Shown here piece by piece: positions 36,254-43,834 of a DNA stretch of 64,000 bases. Each line of letters starts with the position of its first letter. The first letter of the stretch is position 1. The notes below the pieces were generated by a model that was not told where the DNA came from, ran no database searches, and saw only the letters and a program-made list of their open reading frames with translations. Both the position numbers and the translations under genes were made by a program. Origin of the DNA: UBA6770 sp965661115 (GTDB lineage Bacteria > Bacteroidota > Bacteroidia > Flavobacteriales_G > Salibacteraceae); contig CBFICO010000004.1 in the NCBI GenBank assembly GCA_965661115.1, forward strand, positions 1 to 64,000, read 5' to 3'.

Positions 36254-37722
36254 ATGAAGATTTTCGGGTCAATATTTTCTATCCTCTTAATTGCTCAACT
36301 AGCTTTAAGTAAAAACATTGATAGTCTTGAAAACGAGCTAAGCAGAAATATTCCCGATTCTGTAGAGGTAAATATCTACTATTCGTTTAAAAATCGCCTG
36401 AATTCCGTTCGATCTTCTATACCAAAAGTGTCAATTATTTCTTCAAGTGAATCCATTAATTATTAGTACTTAATTATTTACTATAGTCCTTTATATATTA
36501 TGAAATATGCCTTAAAAGTACATAAATAAAAGTCCTTTTTATGTAAAAAATGGTTTCGTTAAGCGTTGATTCAAAGGTTCTTTTGGCCTGTAATTTAAAA
36601 ATCACTAGTTATGAACTCTTTTGTTCAGCATTATTGGGTTACCATTTTAGGAGCCACTTTTTTTTCGGAGCTTTTTTCACTTTTTTCGATATGGCGGTTG
36701 CCAAAGGGTGGTTCCCACCCGCTGCAAGGGTAGCGCTCGGATTATTTGCTAAAGGCACCTTTGGTTATATTGGGTATTACTTGCTGCAACGCGGCCAACA
36801 ATTGCTTTCTGATATTGTTTCTGGTTTGGGCGCGGGTGTACTTTTTTTAAGTATTGGCTACGCTAGTTTTTCGGAGCATATCATGTGGTCGCAGAATATT
36901 CTCTTGCTTTCTATGATTGGATGCGGGTCTGTTTTGCTGCTTCTCGGATATAAACTTCAACGAAAAAATGCTTTGCTGTTAGGGACCATAGCAATTGCTG
37001 TTTTGTTGGTTTTACTAGGGTTTGTTTTTATAAAACAACTGCGCACTAAACAAAAACACGACTTAACCAAAGAGGTGTTAGTCGAAAGGGAAAAAGGAAG
37101 TGCCGCTATATTTAAGGGTATTGAAGAAGAAAGGAAAAGAATCGCGCAAGATTTACACGACGGAATTGGGCAATAATTAAGCGCATTAAAACTATCCATG
37201 TCTCATCTGAAATCCAACATAGTAGAGCCCAATGGCCAAGCAGAATAAGATTTTTTAGTCTTGGTAAATAAATTAGACCAAACTTGCAGAGAAGTATGAG
37301 AGATATCTCACCAAATGCTGCCAAAAACACTATCCGAAAATGGCCTGCTTAGCGCCTTGGAAGATATGCTGGAAAATTCGTTGGTTGGTACGGGTATCAA
37401 CTACAATCTAGAGCATTATCGTTTAAAAGAGCGGCTATTAGAAAATATTGAACTTACGTTGTTTCGCATCTGTCAGGAGCTAATAAACAACACCATAAAA
37501 CATGCAAAAGCATCAGAAATATCATTGCAATTAATCAGAAGCTCAAAAAACGTTGTACTTATAGTTGAAGATAACGGAACTGATTTTGATAAAGTTGTTG
37601 CCAAAGATGGCATAGGGTTATCAAATTTGAGCAGTAGACTGAGTGCCATAAATGGTGAGGTAAGTTATGAGAGCAGCCCTAAGAGCGGTACCTCTGCAAC
37701 AGTTAGAATTCCATTAGTATGA
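36254..37722 (+). pseudogene. Decayed sensor histidine kinase (HisKA_3 type)
   Basis: The locus has three parts. At 36254-36466 a signal peptide (KIFGSIFSILLIAQLALS) and the start of a sensor region (NIDSLENELSRNIPDSVEVNIY) run into a stop. From about 36611 to 36957 there is a hydrophobic stretch unlike the usual TPR region. From about 36957 to 37722 come a membrane helix, EEERKRIAQDLHDGIGQ with the HisKA_3 His, and a HATPase (ICQELINNTIKHAKA, VEDNGTDFDKVVAKDGIGLSNL). That last part is in one frame but contains TAA at 37174, TAA at 37246 and TGA at 37297. It still overlaps the response-regulator ATG by 4 bases. It should not give a working kinase. Confidence 0.8.
36611..36957 (+). pseudogene. 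DUF2339-like membrane gene fragment grafted into the kinase locus
   Basis: The peptide AVAKGWFPPAARVALGLF followed by hydrophobic segments (LSDIVSGLGAGVLFLSIGYASF) resembles the repeated helices of DUF2339 membrane proteins. An apparent start MNSFVQHYWVTILGATFF at 36611 is in another frame, and a run of eight T at 36658-36665 is where the frame switches. The fragment joins the kinase helix in frame near 36957. The family call is by eye and tentative. Confidence 0.4.
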
Positions 37723-38372
37723 GTAACATAAAAATATTAATTGCTGATGATCACAAGATTGTTCTTGATGGACTCACATCCATTTTAGGAGATATTGATG
37801 GTTTTGACGTTGTTGGTTCCGTTGAAAATGGTAAAGAAGCGGTTGATTTTGTTGCTACCAAAGAAAAACCCGACGTACTATTAATGGATATCGACATGCC
37901 CGTTATGAATGGAATTAACGCAGCTCGAGAGATTAAGAAGAACTTTGAAGGCGTGCGTATTCTAACCCTTTCCATGCACAACGAAAAAGGAATGATTCAA
38001 ACATTAATGGACGCTGGTGCTGATGGTTATATTTTAAAGAACAGCAGTAAAGAAGAGCTGGAAAAGGGAATTAGAACGGTGTATGCTGGGCAGACATTCT
38101 TTTCTACCAACGTAACCATGAGCTTATTAAATCAAAGTACAGAAATTACCAAACAAGCTGACCTGCCACAAGAGGTGCAAAAGCTTACTGAGAGAGAGCT
38201 AGAGATATTAAAGTTAGTTGCCGAAGGTTATTCCAATAAAGAAATTGGAGAGCGCCTTTTCATCTCTCACCGCACAGTAGATACACACCGAACCAACCTT
38301 ATGAAAAAAATGGATGTTCACAATGTGGCCGGGCTTATTCGCATTGCTATTAAAAGTGGCTTGGTGGAATAA
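37719..38372 (+). CDS. NarL/FixJ family response regulator
   Basis: The 217-residue protein is intact. Its receiver domain has IKILIADDHKIVLDGL, the phospho-acceptor in VLLMDIDMPVMNG near residue 55 and the Lys in GYILKNSS. The LuxR-type HTH at about 150-215 has LTERELEILKLVAEGYSNKEIG and RLFISHRTVDTHRTNLMKK. Its ATG overlaps the stop of the decayed kinase, its original partner. With that kinase broken it must be orphaned, phosphorylated by another kinase, or act unphosphorylated. Confidence 0.95.
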   Translation: MSNIKILIADDHKIVLDGLTSILGDIDGFDVVGSVENGKEAVDFVATKEKPDVLLMDIDMPVMNGINAAREIKKNFEGVRILTLSMHNEKGMIQTLMDAGADGYILKNSSKEELEKGIRTVYAGQTFFSTNVTMSLLNQSTEITKQADLPQEVQKLTERELEILKLVAEGYSNKEIGERLFISHRTVDTHRTNLMKKMDVHNVAGLIRIAIKSGLVE

Positions 38373-38383
38373 CAAAAGGCAGT

Positions 38384-38517
38384 GTTGTAGAATAATGTTG
38401 GTTAAATAAATAACTATCAAAATATTCGCGTCATTCCTGCGAAAGCAGGAATCTACAATTTACTATAGATTCCTTGTCAAGCAAGGAATGACGAATATTC
38501 CCACTTTATTCTACAAC
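38384..38517 (-). repeat. 134-bp palindromic element with terminal inverted repeats, copy 2
   Basis: The ends GTTGTAGAATAA and TTATTCTACAAC are a perfect 12-bp inverted repeat. Inside, AATATTCG/CGAATATT and GTCATTCCTGC...GCAGGAATCTA and TAGATTCCTTG...CAAGGAATGAC make nested stem-loops. It is the inverted homologue of 4546-4679, with identical length and no gaps. It lies between the response-regulator gene and the frr terminator. Confidence 0.75.
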
Positions 38518-38524
38518 AACCTGT

Positions 38525-38547
38525 AAAAAAAGCCCTTTCGGCCTTTC
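38525..38547 (-). terminator. Terminator after frr
   Basis: On the reverse strand AAAGGCC, loop GAAA and GGGCTTT form a stem with one mismatch, followed by a run of T. Confidence 0.75.
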
Positions 38548-38552
38548 TAATC

Positions 38553-39116
38553 TTATACTGTAAGTATGTCTTTTTCTTTTTCTTCGAGAAGGGTGTCTAC
38601 CTTTTTAGAGTAGTTATCCGTTAAGCTTTGGACTTCGTCTTCAGCATCTTTGGCTATATCTTCAGGTAAGCCGTCGTTTTTAAGTTTCTTCACCTCATCG
38701 TTGGCATCTTTACGTGCATTTCGGATTGAAACTTTTGCGTGTTCTCCCTCTGACTTCGTCTGCTTAACCAATTCCTTTCTGCGTTCTTCAGTGAGAGCAG
38801 GTAAATTGATAATGATGAACTCACCATTATTGTGCGGAGTAAGTCCCATATTAGAGTTGATAATTGCTCTTTCGATAGGCTCTAACATAGGCTTTTCCCA
38901 TGGCTGAACAGATATAGTTCTAGCATCAGGCGTATTAACGTTAGAAACTTGGTTTAGCGGAGTCATGTTTCCGTAGTAATCTACCAAAATGCCATCTAAC
39001 ATTTTAGGTGAAGCTTTACCGGCTCTAATTTTACTCAACTCTTTAATTAAGTGAGCTATGGCATCTTCCATTGATTCCTTAGCCACGTCAAATACCATTT
39101 CTAATTCTTCTTCCAT
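38553..39116 (-). CDS. frr: Ribosome recycling factor
   Basis: It splits post-termination ribosomes together with EF-G. The 187-residue protein has KELSKIRAGKASPKMLDGILVDYYG near the start, TISVQPWEKPML in the centre and NLPALTEERRKELVKQTK, followed by VSIRNARKDANDEVKKL, all standard for Frr. It follows pyrH on the same strand with a 13-base gap, the usual pyrH-frr pair, and ends in its own terminator. Confidence 0.98.
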   Translation of the reverse strand: MEEELEMVFDVAKESMEDAIAHLIKELSKIRAGKASPKMLDGILVDYYGNMTPLNQVSNVNTPDARTISVQPWEKPMLEPIERAIINSNMGLTPHNNGEFIIINLPALTEERRKELVKQTKSEGEHAKVSIRNARKDANDEVKKLKNDGLPEDIAKDAEDEVQSLTDNYSKKVDTLLEEKEKDILTV

Positions 39117-39129
39117 GCCTTTGTTACAA

Positions 39130-39837
39130 TTATCCTTCTACAATAGTTCCTATTTCCTCTCCTACCAGCACTTTACGCAAGTTACCTGGTTGATTCATAT
39201 CAAATACTATGATGGGGAGCTTATTCTCGTGACAAAGCGTGAACGCAGTCATGTCCATAACGCTTAACTCCTTATCCATCACTTCTTTAAAAGTAATGTT
39301 ATCGAACTTTTGAGCGTTTGCATCTTTCTCTGGATCTGCGGTGTAAACTCCATCTACTCGTGTTCCTTTTAGAATCACCTCTGCGTTAATTTCAACTGCT
39401 CTTAGCGCAGCTGCGGTATCGGTTGTAAAATAAGGGTTACCTGTGCCGGCACCAAAAATTACCACCCTGCCCTTTTCAAGATGTCTTACTGCCCTTCTTT
39501 TAATAAATGGCTCCGCAATTTGCTCCATTTTTATTGCAGAAAGCAATCTTGTCTTAACGCCTGCTCCTTCCAAAGCGCTTTGCAACGCCATAGAGTTTAT
39601 AACCGTTGCAAGCATGCCCATATAATCGCCTTGAACTCTATCAATAGCACTATTTTCTTCTTGAACTCCACGGAAAATATTTCCGCCGCCAATTACGATG
39701 GCTACTTCAACTCCCGCTTCTTGAATTTCTTTAATATCTTGAGCGTATTTGTATAATCTGCTATGATCAATTCCAAAATCTTTGGCACCCATAAGTGCCT
39801 CTCCGCTCAGTTTTAATAAAATCCGTTTGTACTTCAT
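39130..39837 (-). CDS. pyrH: UMP kinase
   Basis: It phosphorylates UMP to UDP in pyrimidine nucleotide synthesis. The 235-residue protein of the amino-acid-kinase fold has [15 protein letters not shown] at the start, [13 protein letters not shown] near residue 50, [16 protein letters not shown], and [17 protein letters not shown]. The ATP-loop [11 protein letters not shown] follows. It is separated from the upstream tsf gene by a strong terminator and is followed by frr, so pyrH-frr form their own unit. Confidence 0.98.
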   Translation of the reverse strand: MKYKRILLKLSGEALMGAKDFGIDHSRLYKYAQDIKEIQEAGVEVAIVIGGGNIFRGVQEENSAIDRVQGDYMGMLATVINSMALQSALEGAGVKTRLLSAIKMEQIAEPFIKRRAVRHLEKGRVVIFGAGTGNPYFTTDTAAALRAVEINAEVILKGTRVDGVYTADPEKDANAQKFDNITFKEVMDKELSVMDMTAFTLCHENKLPIIVFDMNQPGNLRKVLVGEEIGTIVEG

Positions 39838-39868
39838 TCTCTACATAATTGGATGCGAAAATTAGGAC

Positions 39869-39900
39869 AAAAAAAAAGAGAATTTTAAAAATTCTCTTTT
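39869..39900 (-). terminator. Terminator after tsf
   Basis: A perfect AT-rich stem, AAAAGAGAATTTT/AAAATTCTCTTTT, is followed on the reverse strand by about ten T. It ends the rplM-rpsI-rpsB-tsf block before pyrH. Confidence 0.85.
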
Positions 39901-39913
39901 CTTATTTTTCGTT

Positions 39914-40732
39914 TTATGAAAGGGTTATCAACTTAAACCCTTTTACTTGAAGGTCGCCGTCGACTTCCTTTAAATATTGCTTAACTGACTTCTTAGGAGT
40001 TTTAATAAACTCTTGATTAAGTAAGGTTCTTTCTTTTAGGAATTTACCCAATTTACCTTGAGCAATTTTTCCAGCCATTTCAGCTGGTTTACCCTCGGCA
40101 ATTGCTTGCTCAGTTCCTATTTCGATTTCTTTTTGCTTAACTTCTTCAGAAACTTCAGACTCGTCAAGAGCAATAGGACTCATAGCTGCAACTTGCATTG
40201 CAATGTCTCTACCAACGTCAGCGTTGTCTTTAGAAAGCGCTACGATAGCTGCTGTTCTGTTTCCTGGGTGATTGTAAGCAACCACTTTTTCTGAAGAAAG
40301 GATACCGTAATCAGAAACTTCAAGTTTCTCACCAATTTTACCCATTTGCTCTTGAATAACCTCAGAAACAGATCTTCCGTTCCAATCTGCGTTATTCAAA
40401 TCATCTTTAGAACCTGGCATTTTAGATAATGCTAAGTCTGCCAATCCTTCTACAAAGTCGATAAATTGCTGATTCTTAGCTACGAAATCAGTTTCGCAGT
40501 TCAACACTAAGTTGATACCAGTTTTACCATCTTCGGTTGTTTTTGCAATTACATACCCTTCAGAAGCATCATTGTCACCACGCTTAGCGGCAATTTTTTG
40601 ACCTTTCTTCCTAAGTAATTCAATTGCTTTTTCGAAATCACCGTCAGTTTCTACCAACGCTTTCTTACAATCCATCAAACCTAATCCGGTTTGCTTTCTC
40701 AATTTATTTACGTCTGCTGCTGTAATAGCCAT
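39914..40732 (-). CDS. tsf: Elongation factor Ts
   Basis: It is the nucleotide exchange factor for EF-Tu. The 272-residue protein begins with the UBA-like domain ADVNKLRKQTGLGLMDCKKAL. It then has KRGDNDASEGYV, NCETDFVAKNQQF and the dimerisation segment with AAMSPIALDESEV; the end reads LLNQEFIKTPKKSVKQYLKE. It follows rpsB by 27 bases and is closed by a stem-loop terminator. Confidence 0.98.
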   Translation of the reverse strand: MAITAADVNKLRKQTGLGLMDCKKALVETDGDFEKAIELLRKKGQKIAAKRGDNDASEGYVIAKTTEDGKTGINLVLNCETDFVAKNQQFIDFVEGLADLALSKMPGSKDDLNNADWNGRSVSEVIQEQMGKIGEKLEVSDYGILSSEKVVAYNHPGNRTAAIVALSKDNADVGRDIAMQVAAMSPIALDESEVSEEVKQKEIEIGTEQAIAEGKPAEMAGKIAQGKLGKFLKERTLLNQEFIKTPKKSVKQYLKEVDGDLQVKGFKLITLS

Positions 40733-40759
40733 CTTAGTAAGTGTAATTCGTTAAGGTAA

Positions 40760-41521
40760 TTATGCTTTTGTTTCTACTTTTTCAGCTTTAGGCTTAGCTT
40801 CAGCCTTTTCAGCTTTCTTCTCTTCGCGGGTTGCTTTTCTATCAGACAATCCTTCTTTGATAGCTCCTGTTACCACTTCCATGATTTTAGCAATAGATTT
40901 TGCTGCATCATCATTTGCTGGAATTGGAAAATCAATCAACTTAGGATCAGAGTTAGTATCAACGATTGCGAAAGTTGGGATATTCAATCTTTTTGCTTCT
41001 TTTACTGCAATGTGCTCTTTTTTCACATCTACAATAAATAATGCAGCAGGAAGACGATTTAACTCAGAGATAGACCCTAAGTTTTTATCCAATTTATCTT
41101 TCTGACGTTGAAGTAAAAGTCTTTCTTTCTTGTTTACACCTGTTGCTTCTGGATCGTTAAGCACTTTGTCAATTTGTGCCATTTTACGAATCGCTTTTCT
41201 GATAGTAACAAAGTTGGTAAGCATACCACCTGTCCAACGCTCAGTTACAAAAGGCATATCTACTGACTCAGCAGCACTTGAAATTGCTTCTCTTGCTTGT
41301 TTCTTAGTAGCAACAAACATTACTTTTTTACCTGAAGCAGCAATTTGCTTAAGTGCATTACAAGCTTCGTCAAGCTTTACAACAGTTTTGTGTAAATCGA
41401 TTACGTGAATCCCGTTACGCTCCATAAAAATGTAAGGAGCCATGTTTGGGTTCCACTTTCTTTTAAGGTGACCGAAATGTACGCCAGCCTCTAAAAGGTC
41501 TTGATAATTAGTTCTCGCCAT
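40760..41521 (-). CDS. rpsB: Small ribosomal subunit protein S2
   Basis: The 253-residue protein has the S2 signatures YQDLLEAGVHFGHLKRKWNP near the start and MAPYIFMERNGIHVIDL after it, then KKVMFVATKKQA, ERWTGGMLTNF and PTFAIVDTNSDPKLIDFPIPANDD. The last ~25 residues are a Lys/Ala/Glu-rich tail typical of Bacteroidota S2. It is the third gene of the rplM-rpsI-rpsB-tsf block, after a 123-base spacer that contains stem-loops. Confidence 0.98.
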   Translation of the reverse strand: MARTNYQDLLEAGVHFGHLKRKWNPNMAPYIFMERNGIHVIDLHKTVVKLDEACNALKQIAASGKKVMFVATKKQAREAISSAAESVDMPFVTERWTGGMLTNFVTIRKAIRKMAQIDKVLNDPEATGVNKKERLLLQRQKDKLDKNLGSISELNRLPAALFIVDVKKEHIAVKEAKRLNIPTFAIVDTNSDPKLIDFPIPANDDAAKSIAKIMEVVTGAIKEGLSDRKATREEKKAEKAEAKPKAEKVETKA

Positions 41522-41550
41522 TTTAAAAAAGTTTATAAAATCCTGGAATC

Positions 41551-41632
41551 TGCCAGGCCAGGTTTATCGCTCACGTTCCGCCGACTCTACTAATAAAGAG
41601 CATCCCGAAAAATTCGGGATTGGATGCTGAGC
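41551..41632 (-). promoter_or_regulatory. Stem-loop-rich rpsB leader
   Basis: In the rpsI-rpsB spacer, read on the reverse strand, AGCATCC/GGATGCT encloses an inner stem ATCCCGAA/TTCGGGAT. A second stem CCTGG/CCAGG lies closer to rpsB. The spacer is far longer than the other gaps of the block. It may be an S2 autoregulatory leader or a processing/attenuation site; function is inferred only from position and folding. Confidence 0.4.
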
Positions 41633-41644
41633 TTGAAATAAAAA

Positions 41645-42031
41645 TTAACGCTTGCTAAACTGGAATTTCTTACGAGCTTTCTTCTGTCCTGGTTTCTTAC
41701 GCTCAACCATTCTAGGGTCACGAGTCATAAGTCCTTCTGCTCTTAAAGCAGGCTTATGCTCTTCGTTAACCTCAACTAAAGCTCTAGAGATAGCTAAAGA
41801 AATTGCTTCAGCTTGTCCAGAAATTCCACCACCGTGTGCATTTACTTTAACATCGTATTTGCCCATGTTTTCAGTTACAGCAAATGGTCTGTTTACCACT
41901 TGAACTAACAAATCTGAAGAGAAATACTCTTTTACATCACGTTTGTTTACGGTAATGTTTCCTTTTCCTTCAGATAAGTAAACTCTCGCTACCGATGTTT
42001 TTCTTCTGCCTAATGTGTTTATAACGGCCAT
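41645..42031 (-). CDS. rpsI: Small ribosomal subunit protein S9
   Basis: The 128-residue protein starts [20 protein letters not shown] and has [12 protein letters not shown] and [22 protein letters not shown]. It ends with the basic [29 protein letters not shown] tail, whose C-terminal KR reaches the ribosomal P site. It lies 5 bases after rplM, the classical L13-S9 pair. Confidence 0.98.
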   Translation of the reverse strand: MAVINTLGRRKTSVARVYLSEGKGNITVNKRDVKEYFSSDLLVQVVNRPFAVTENMGKYDVKVNAHGGGISGQAEAISLAISRALVEVNEEHKPALRAEGLMTRDPRMVERKKPGQKKARKKFQFSKR

Positions 42032-42036
42032 AAAAA

Positions 42037-42492
42037 TTACTTAATGCTGTTGATATCAAATTTTGCAGGCTTTTGAGCTTCGTGATCGTGCTCTGCACCA
42101 GCATATACTTTTAAATTTCTGTAAAGAGCGCTACCCAATCTGTTTTTAGGTAACATTCCTTTGATAGACTTTTCTACTACACGGTGTGGGTGTTTTTCTA
42201 ACATCACCTTTACCGAAGTACTTCTCTGTCCACCTGGGTAACCCGTGTGACGCAAGTACTCTTTAGTATCCATCTTATTTCCACTCAATACAATTTTATC
42301 TGCATTGATAACAATTACGTTATCGCCACAATCTACATGTGGTGAGTATGAAGGCTTGTGTTTTCCTCTTAAAAGTTGAGCAACTCTTGAAGAGAATCTT
42401 CCTAATGTCTGTCCTTCTGCGTCAACAACCAACCAATTCTTATCAGCTGAATCTTTGTTAACGTGCGTTGTCTTATAGCTTACTGTATCCAA
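42037..42492 (-). CDS. rplM: Large ribosomal subunit protein L13
   Basis: The 151-residue protein has [47 protein letters not shown] and the [21 protein letters not shown] motif. The start codon is TTG at 42492 (reading [13 protein letters not shown]), since no ATG is available at the family start. It is first in the rplM-rpsI-rpsB-tsf block and is preceded by a TAAATTTG promoter box and a very stable hairpin. Confidence 0.98.
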   Translation of the reverse strand: MDTVSYKTTHVNKDSADKNWLVVDAEGQTLGRFSSRVAQLLRGKHKPSYSPHVDCGDNVIVINADKIVLSGNKMDTKEYLRHTGYPGGQRSTSVKVMLEKHPHRVVEKSIKGMLPKNRLGSALYRNLKVYAGAEHDHEAQKPAKFDINSIK

Positions 42493-42525
42493 TTTGCTTC
42501 AGTTTAGCGTAATCAATAAATAATA

Positions 42526-42545
42526 CACCCCCAAAAACGGGGGTG
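42526..42545 (-). promoter_or_regulatory. GC-rich 5'-leader hairpin of rplM
   Basis: CACCCCC and GGGGGTG pair perfectly around a six-base loop, immediately downstream of the rplM -7 box, so the hairpin would sit at or near the 5' end of the mRNA. It lacks a T-run and is therefore not a plain terminator. It is a candidate mRNA-stability or ribosomal-protein leader structure. Confidence 0.5.
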
Positions 42546-42578
42546 CAAATTTAGAATTTATTTTTAATCAAAACCAAA
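42546..42578 (-). promoter_or_regulatory. Promoter of the rplM block
   Basis: TAAATTTG (42553-42546) matches TAnnTTTG, with TTTG at 42578-42575, 21 bases upstream; a second TTTG at 15 bases is also present. Confidence 0.5.
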
Positions 42579-42657
42579 CTTTATTTCGGTTTAAATCAAC
42601 CTTTTACAATTCGCTTTGATTTTGAACAATTTTATCAGCTTGAAATCAGTGTTTCAA

Positions 42658-43311
42658 TCACTTACAATCTTTAGAAAGAACAGCGGAAATATTGATATCA
42701 ACAGTCGGCCAAAGTTTAGATACACCATCCTCTCCTTTGTGCAATTCTTCGCAAACCTTGTTTAATGCATCAATTGCACTCATTCCGTCCCAATTTACAA
42801 CATCAATTGTTCCTGTTAAGCTCACTTTTGTTCCCTCTATTGCGTATTTCAACTCTTGCTGATAGGTAGAATCGTTCATTGTTAACTTTACCTGAGCTGT
42901 TCCAGCCTCACCGTTTCCTTTCATGCCAACAATAGACCCAGTAATTGAACCCGTATTTGCCATAGTTCCGAAAAACGATTCCATAATTTTTTTATCTCTA
43001 TCTGGGTTTTTGGTGTTTACTGAACTAATTGGAATTTCGAAAGATAAACCGCCTAAAATCTTTTCAGGAGTATCTACAGATCCCGCGGTTGAAACTACAA
43101 CCGAATCGAATTGTCCGCCAACGCCCGCTTTTTCGGTAAACTTAAATGCTGTCCAGGCAGCAGTTACGGCATTTGCATCGTAAGAATAAGAACAAGTTTC
43201 TTGAGCAAATTCAATTTTCTTTTCAGGTTCTGCTTGTTTGGTTTCTCCATCTGAGCCACATGCAACCAAGGCAAGGGAGCTCATTGCCAAAAATGTATTT
43301 CTAATTTTCAT
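42658..43311 (-). CDS. YceI-like lipoprotein
   Basis: The product of about 217 residues has a lipoprotein signal with lipobox SLALVAC, from the ATG at 43311 (the frame opens earlier at 43335). The mature part follows the YceI pattern of lipid-binding beta-barrels: VTAAWTAFKFTEKAGVGGQF, ILGGLSFEIPISSVNTKNPDRDKKIMESFF and VSLTGTIDVVNWDGMSAIDALN. YceI proteins bind isoprenoid-like ligands in the periplasm; the ligand here is unknown. Its promoter is well defined, and the gene is divergent from the DUF2141-moeA pair. Confidence 0.85.
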   Translation of the reverse strand: MKIRNTFLAMSSLALVACGSDGETKQAEPEKKIEFAQETCSYSYDANAVTAAWTAFKFTEKAGVGGQFDSVVVSTAGSVDTPEKILGGLSFEIPISSVNTKNPDRDKKIMESFFGTMANTGSITGSIVGMKGNGEAGTAQVKLTMNDSTYQQELKYAIEGTKVSLTGTIDVVNWDGMSAIDALNKVCEELHKGEDGVSKLWPTVDINISAVLSKDCK

Positions 43312-43332
43312 ATCGTTTCGTTTTGTGTTTAA

Positions 43333-43360
43333 CAAATGTAAGGGAGTACTTTAAATCCAA
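43333..43360 (-). promoter_or_regulatory. Promoter of the YceI-like lipoprotein gene
   Basis: TTG (43360-43358) and TACATTTG (43340-43333) on the reverse strand are 17 bases apart, about 22 bases before the ATG. Confidence 0.55.
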
Positions 43361-43417
43361 GCAAAATCAACCGTAGTATTTAAGTTAAGTTTGATGCCTG
43401 ATATTCTCCTATAACGA

Positions 43418-43834
43418 ATGACAAAAAGTATCACACTTCGTTTACTGAACTTTATAATTGGGTGCATTGTGACACTTAGTTTGCAAGGTCAAAGCGATTT
43501 TCAACTAACCATTAGTTTTTCTGGAATCACATCAGATCAGGGTAAAATGATGATTAAAGTACAAGATAAAACGGAGAAAGACGTGGCCAAATTGGTTTTA
43601 CCCATTTCGAGTGGAAAAGCCAGCACCAGTATTATACTAAAAAAAGGAAAGTATGGCGTTTCTGCTTTTCACGACGAGAATGAAAATGAAAAAATTGATT
43701 TGAGTTTCATCGGTGTACCAACTGAAGTCTATGGTTTCTCGAACAACGCACGTGGAACTTTTGGAAAACCACCTTATGACGAAACCTTGATTGATTTAAC
43801 CTCGAACAAAAGCATTACCATAAAACTAGAATGA
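43418..43834 (+). CDS. DUF2141 secreted protein
   Basis: The 138-residue product has a signal peptide (LRLLNFIIGCIVTLSLQGQ). Its beta-sandwich-type domain reads DQGKMMIKVQDKTEKDV, GKYGVSAFHDENENEKIDLSFIG and PTEVYGFSNNARGTFGKPPYDE, which is the DUF2141 signature. Function is unknown. A TAAGTTTG box lies at 43386-43393. Its stop overlaps the moeA ATG by 4 bases, an odd pairing of an exported protein with a cofactor gene. Confidence 0.9.
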   Translation: MTKSITLRLLNFIIGCIVTLSLQGQSDFQLTISFSGITSDQGKMMIKVQDKTEKDVAKLVLPISSGKASTSIILKKGKYGVSAFHDENENEKIDLSFIGVPTEVYGFSNNARGTFGKPPYDETLIDLTSNKSITIKLE

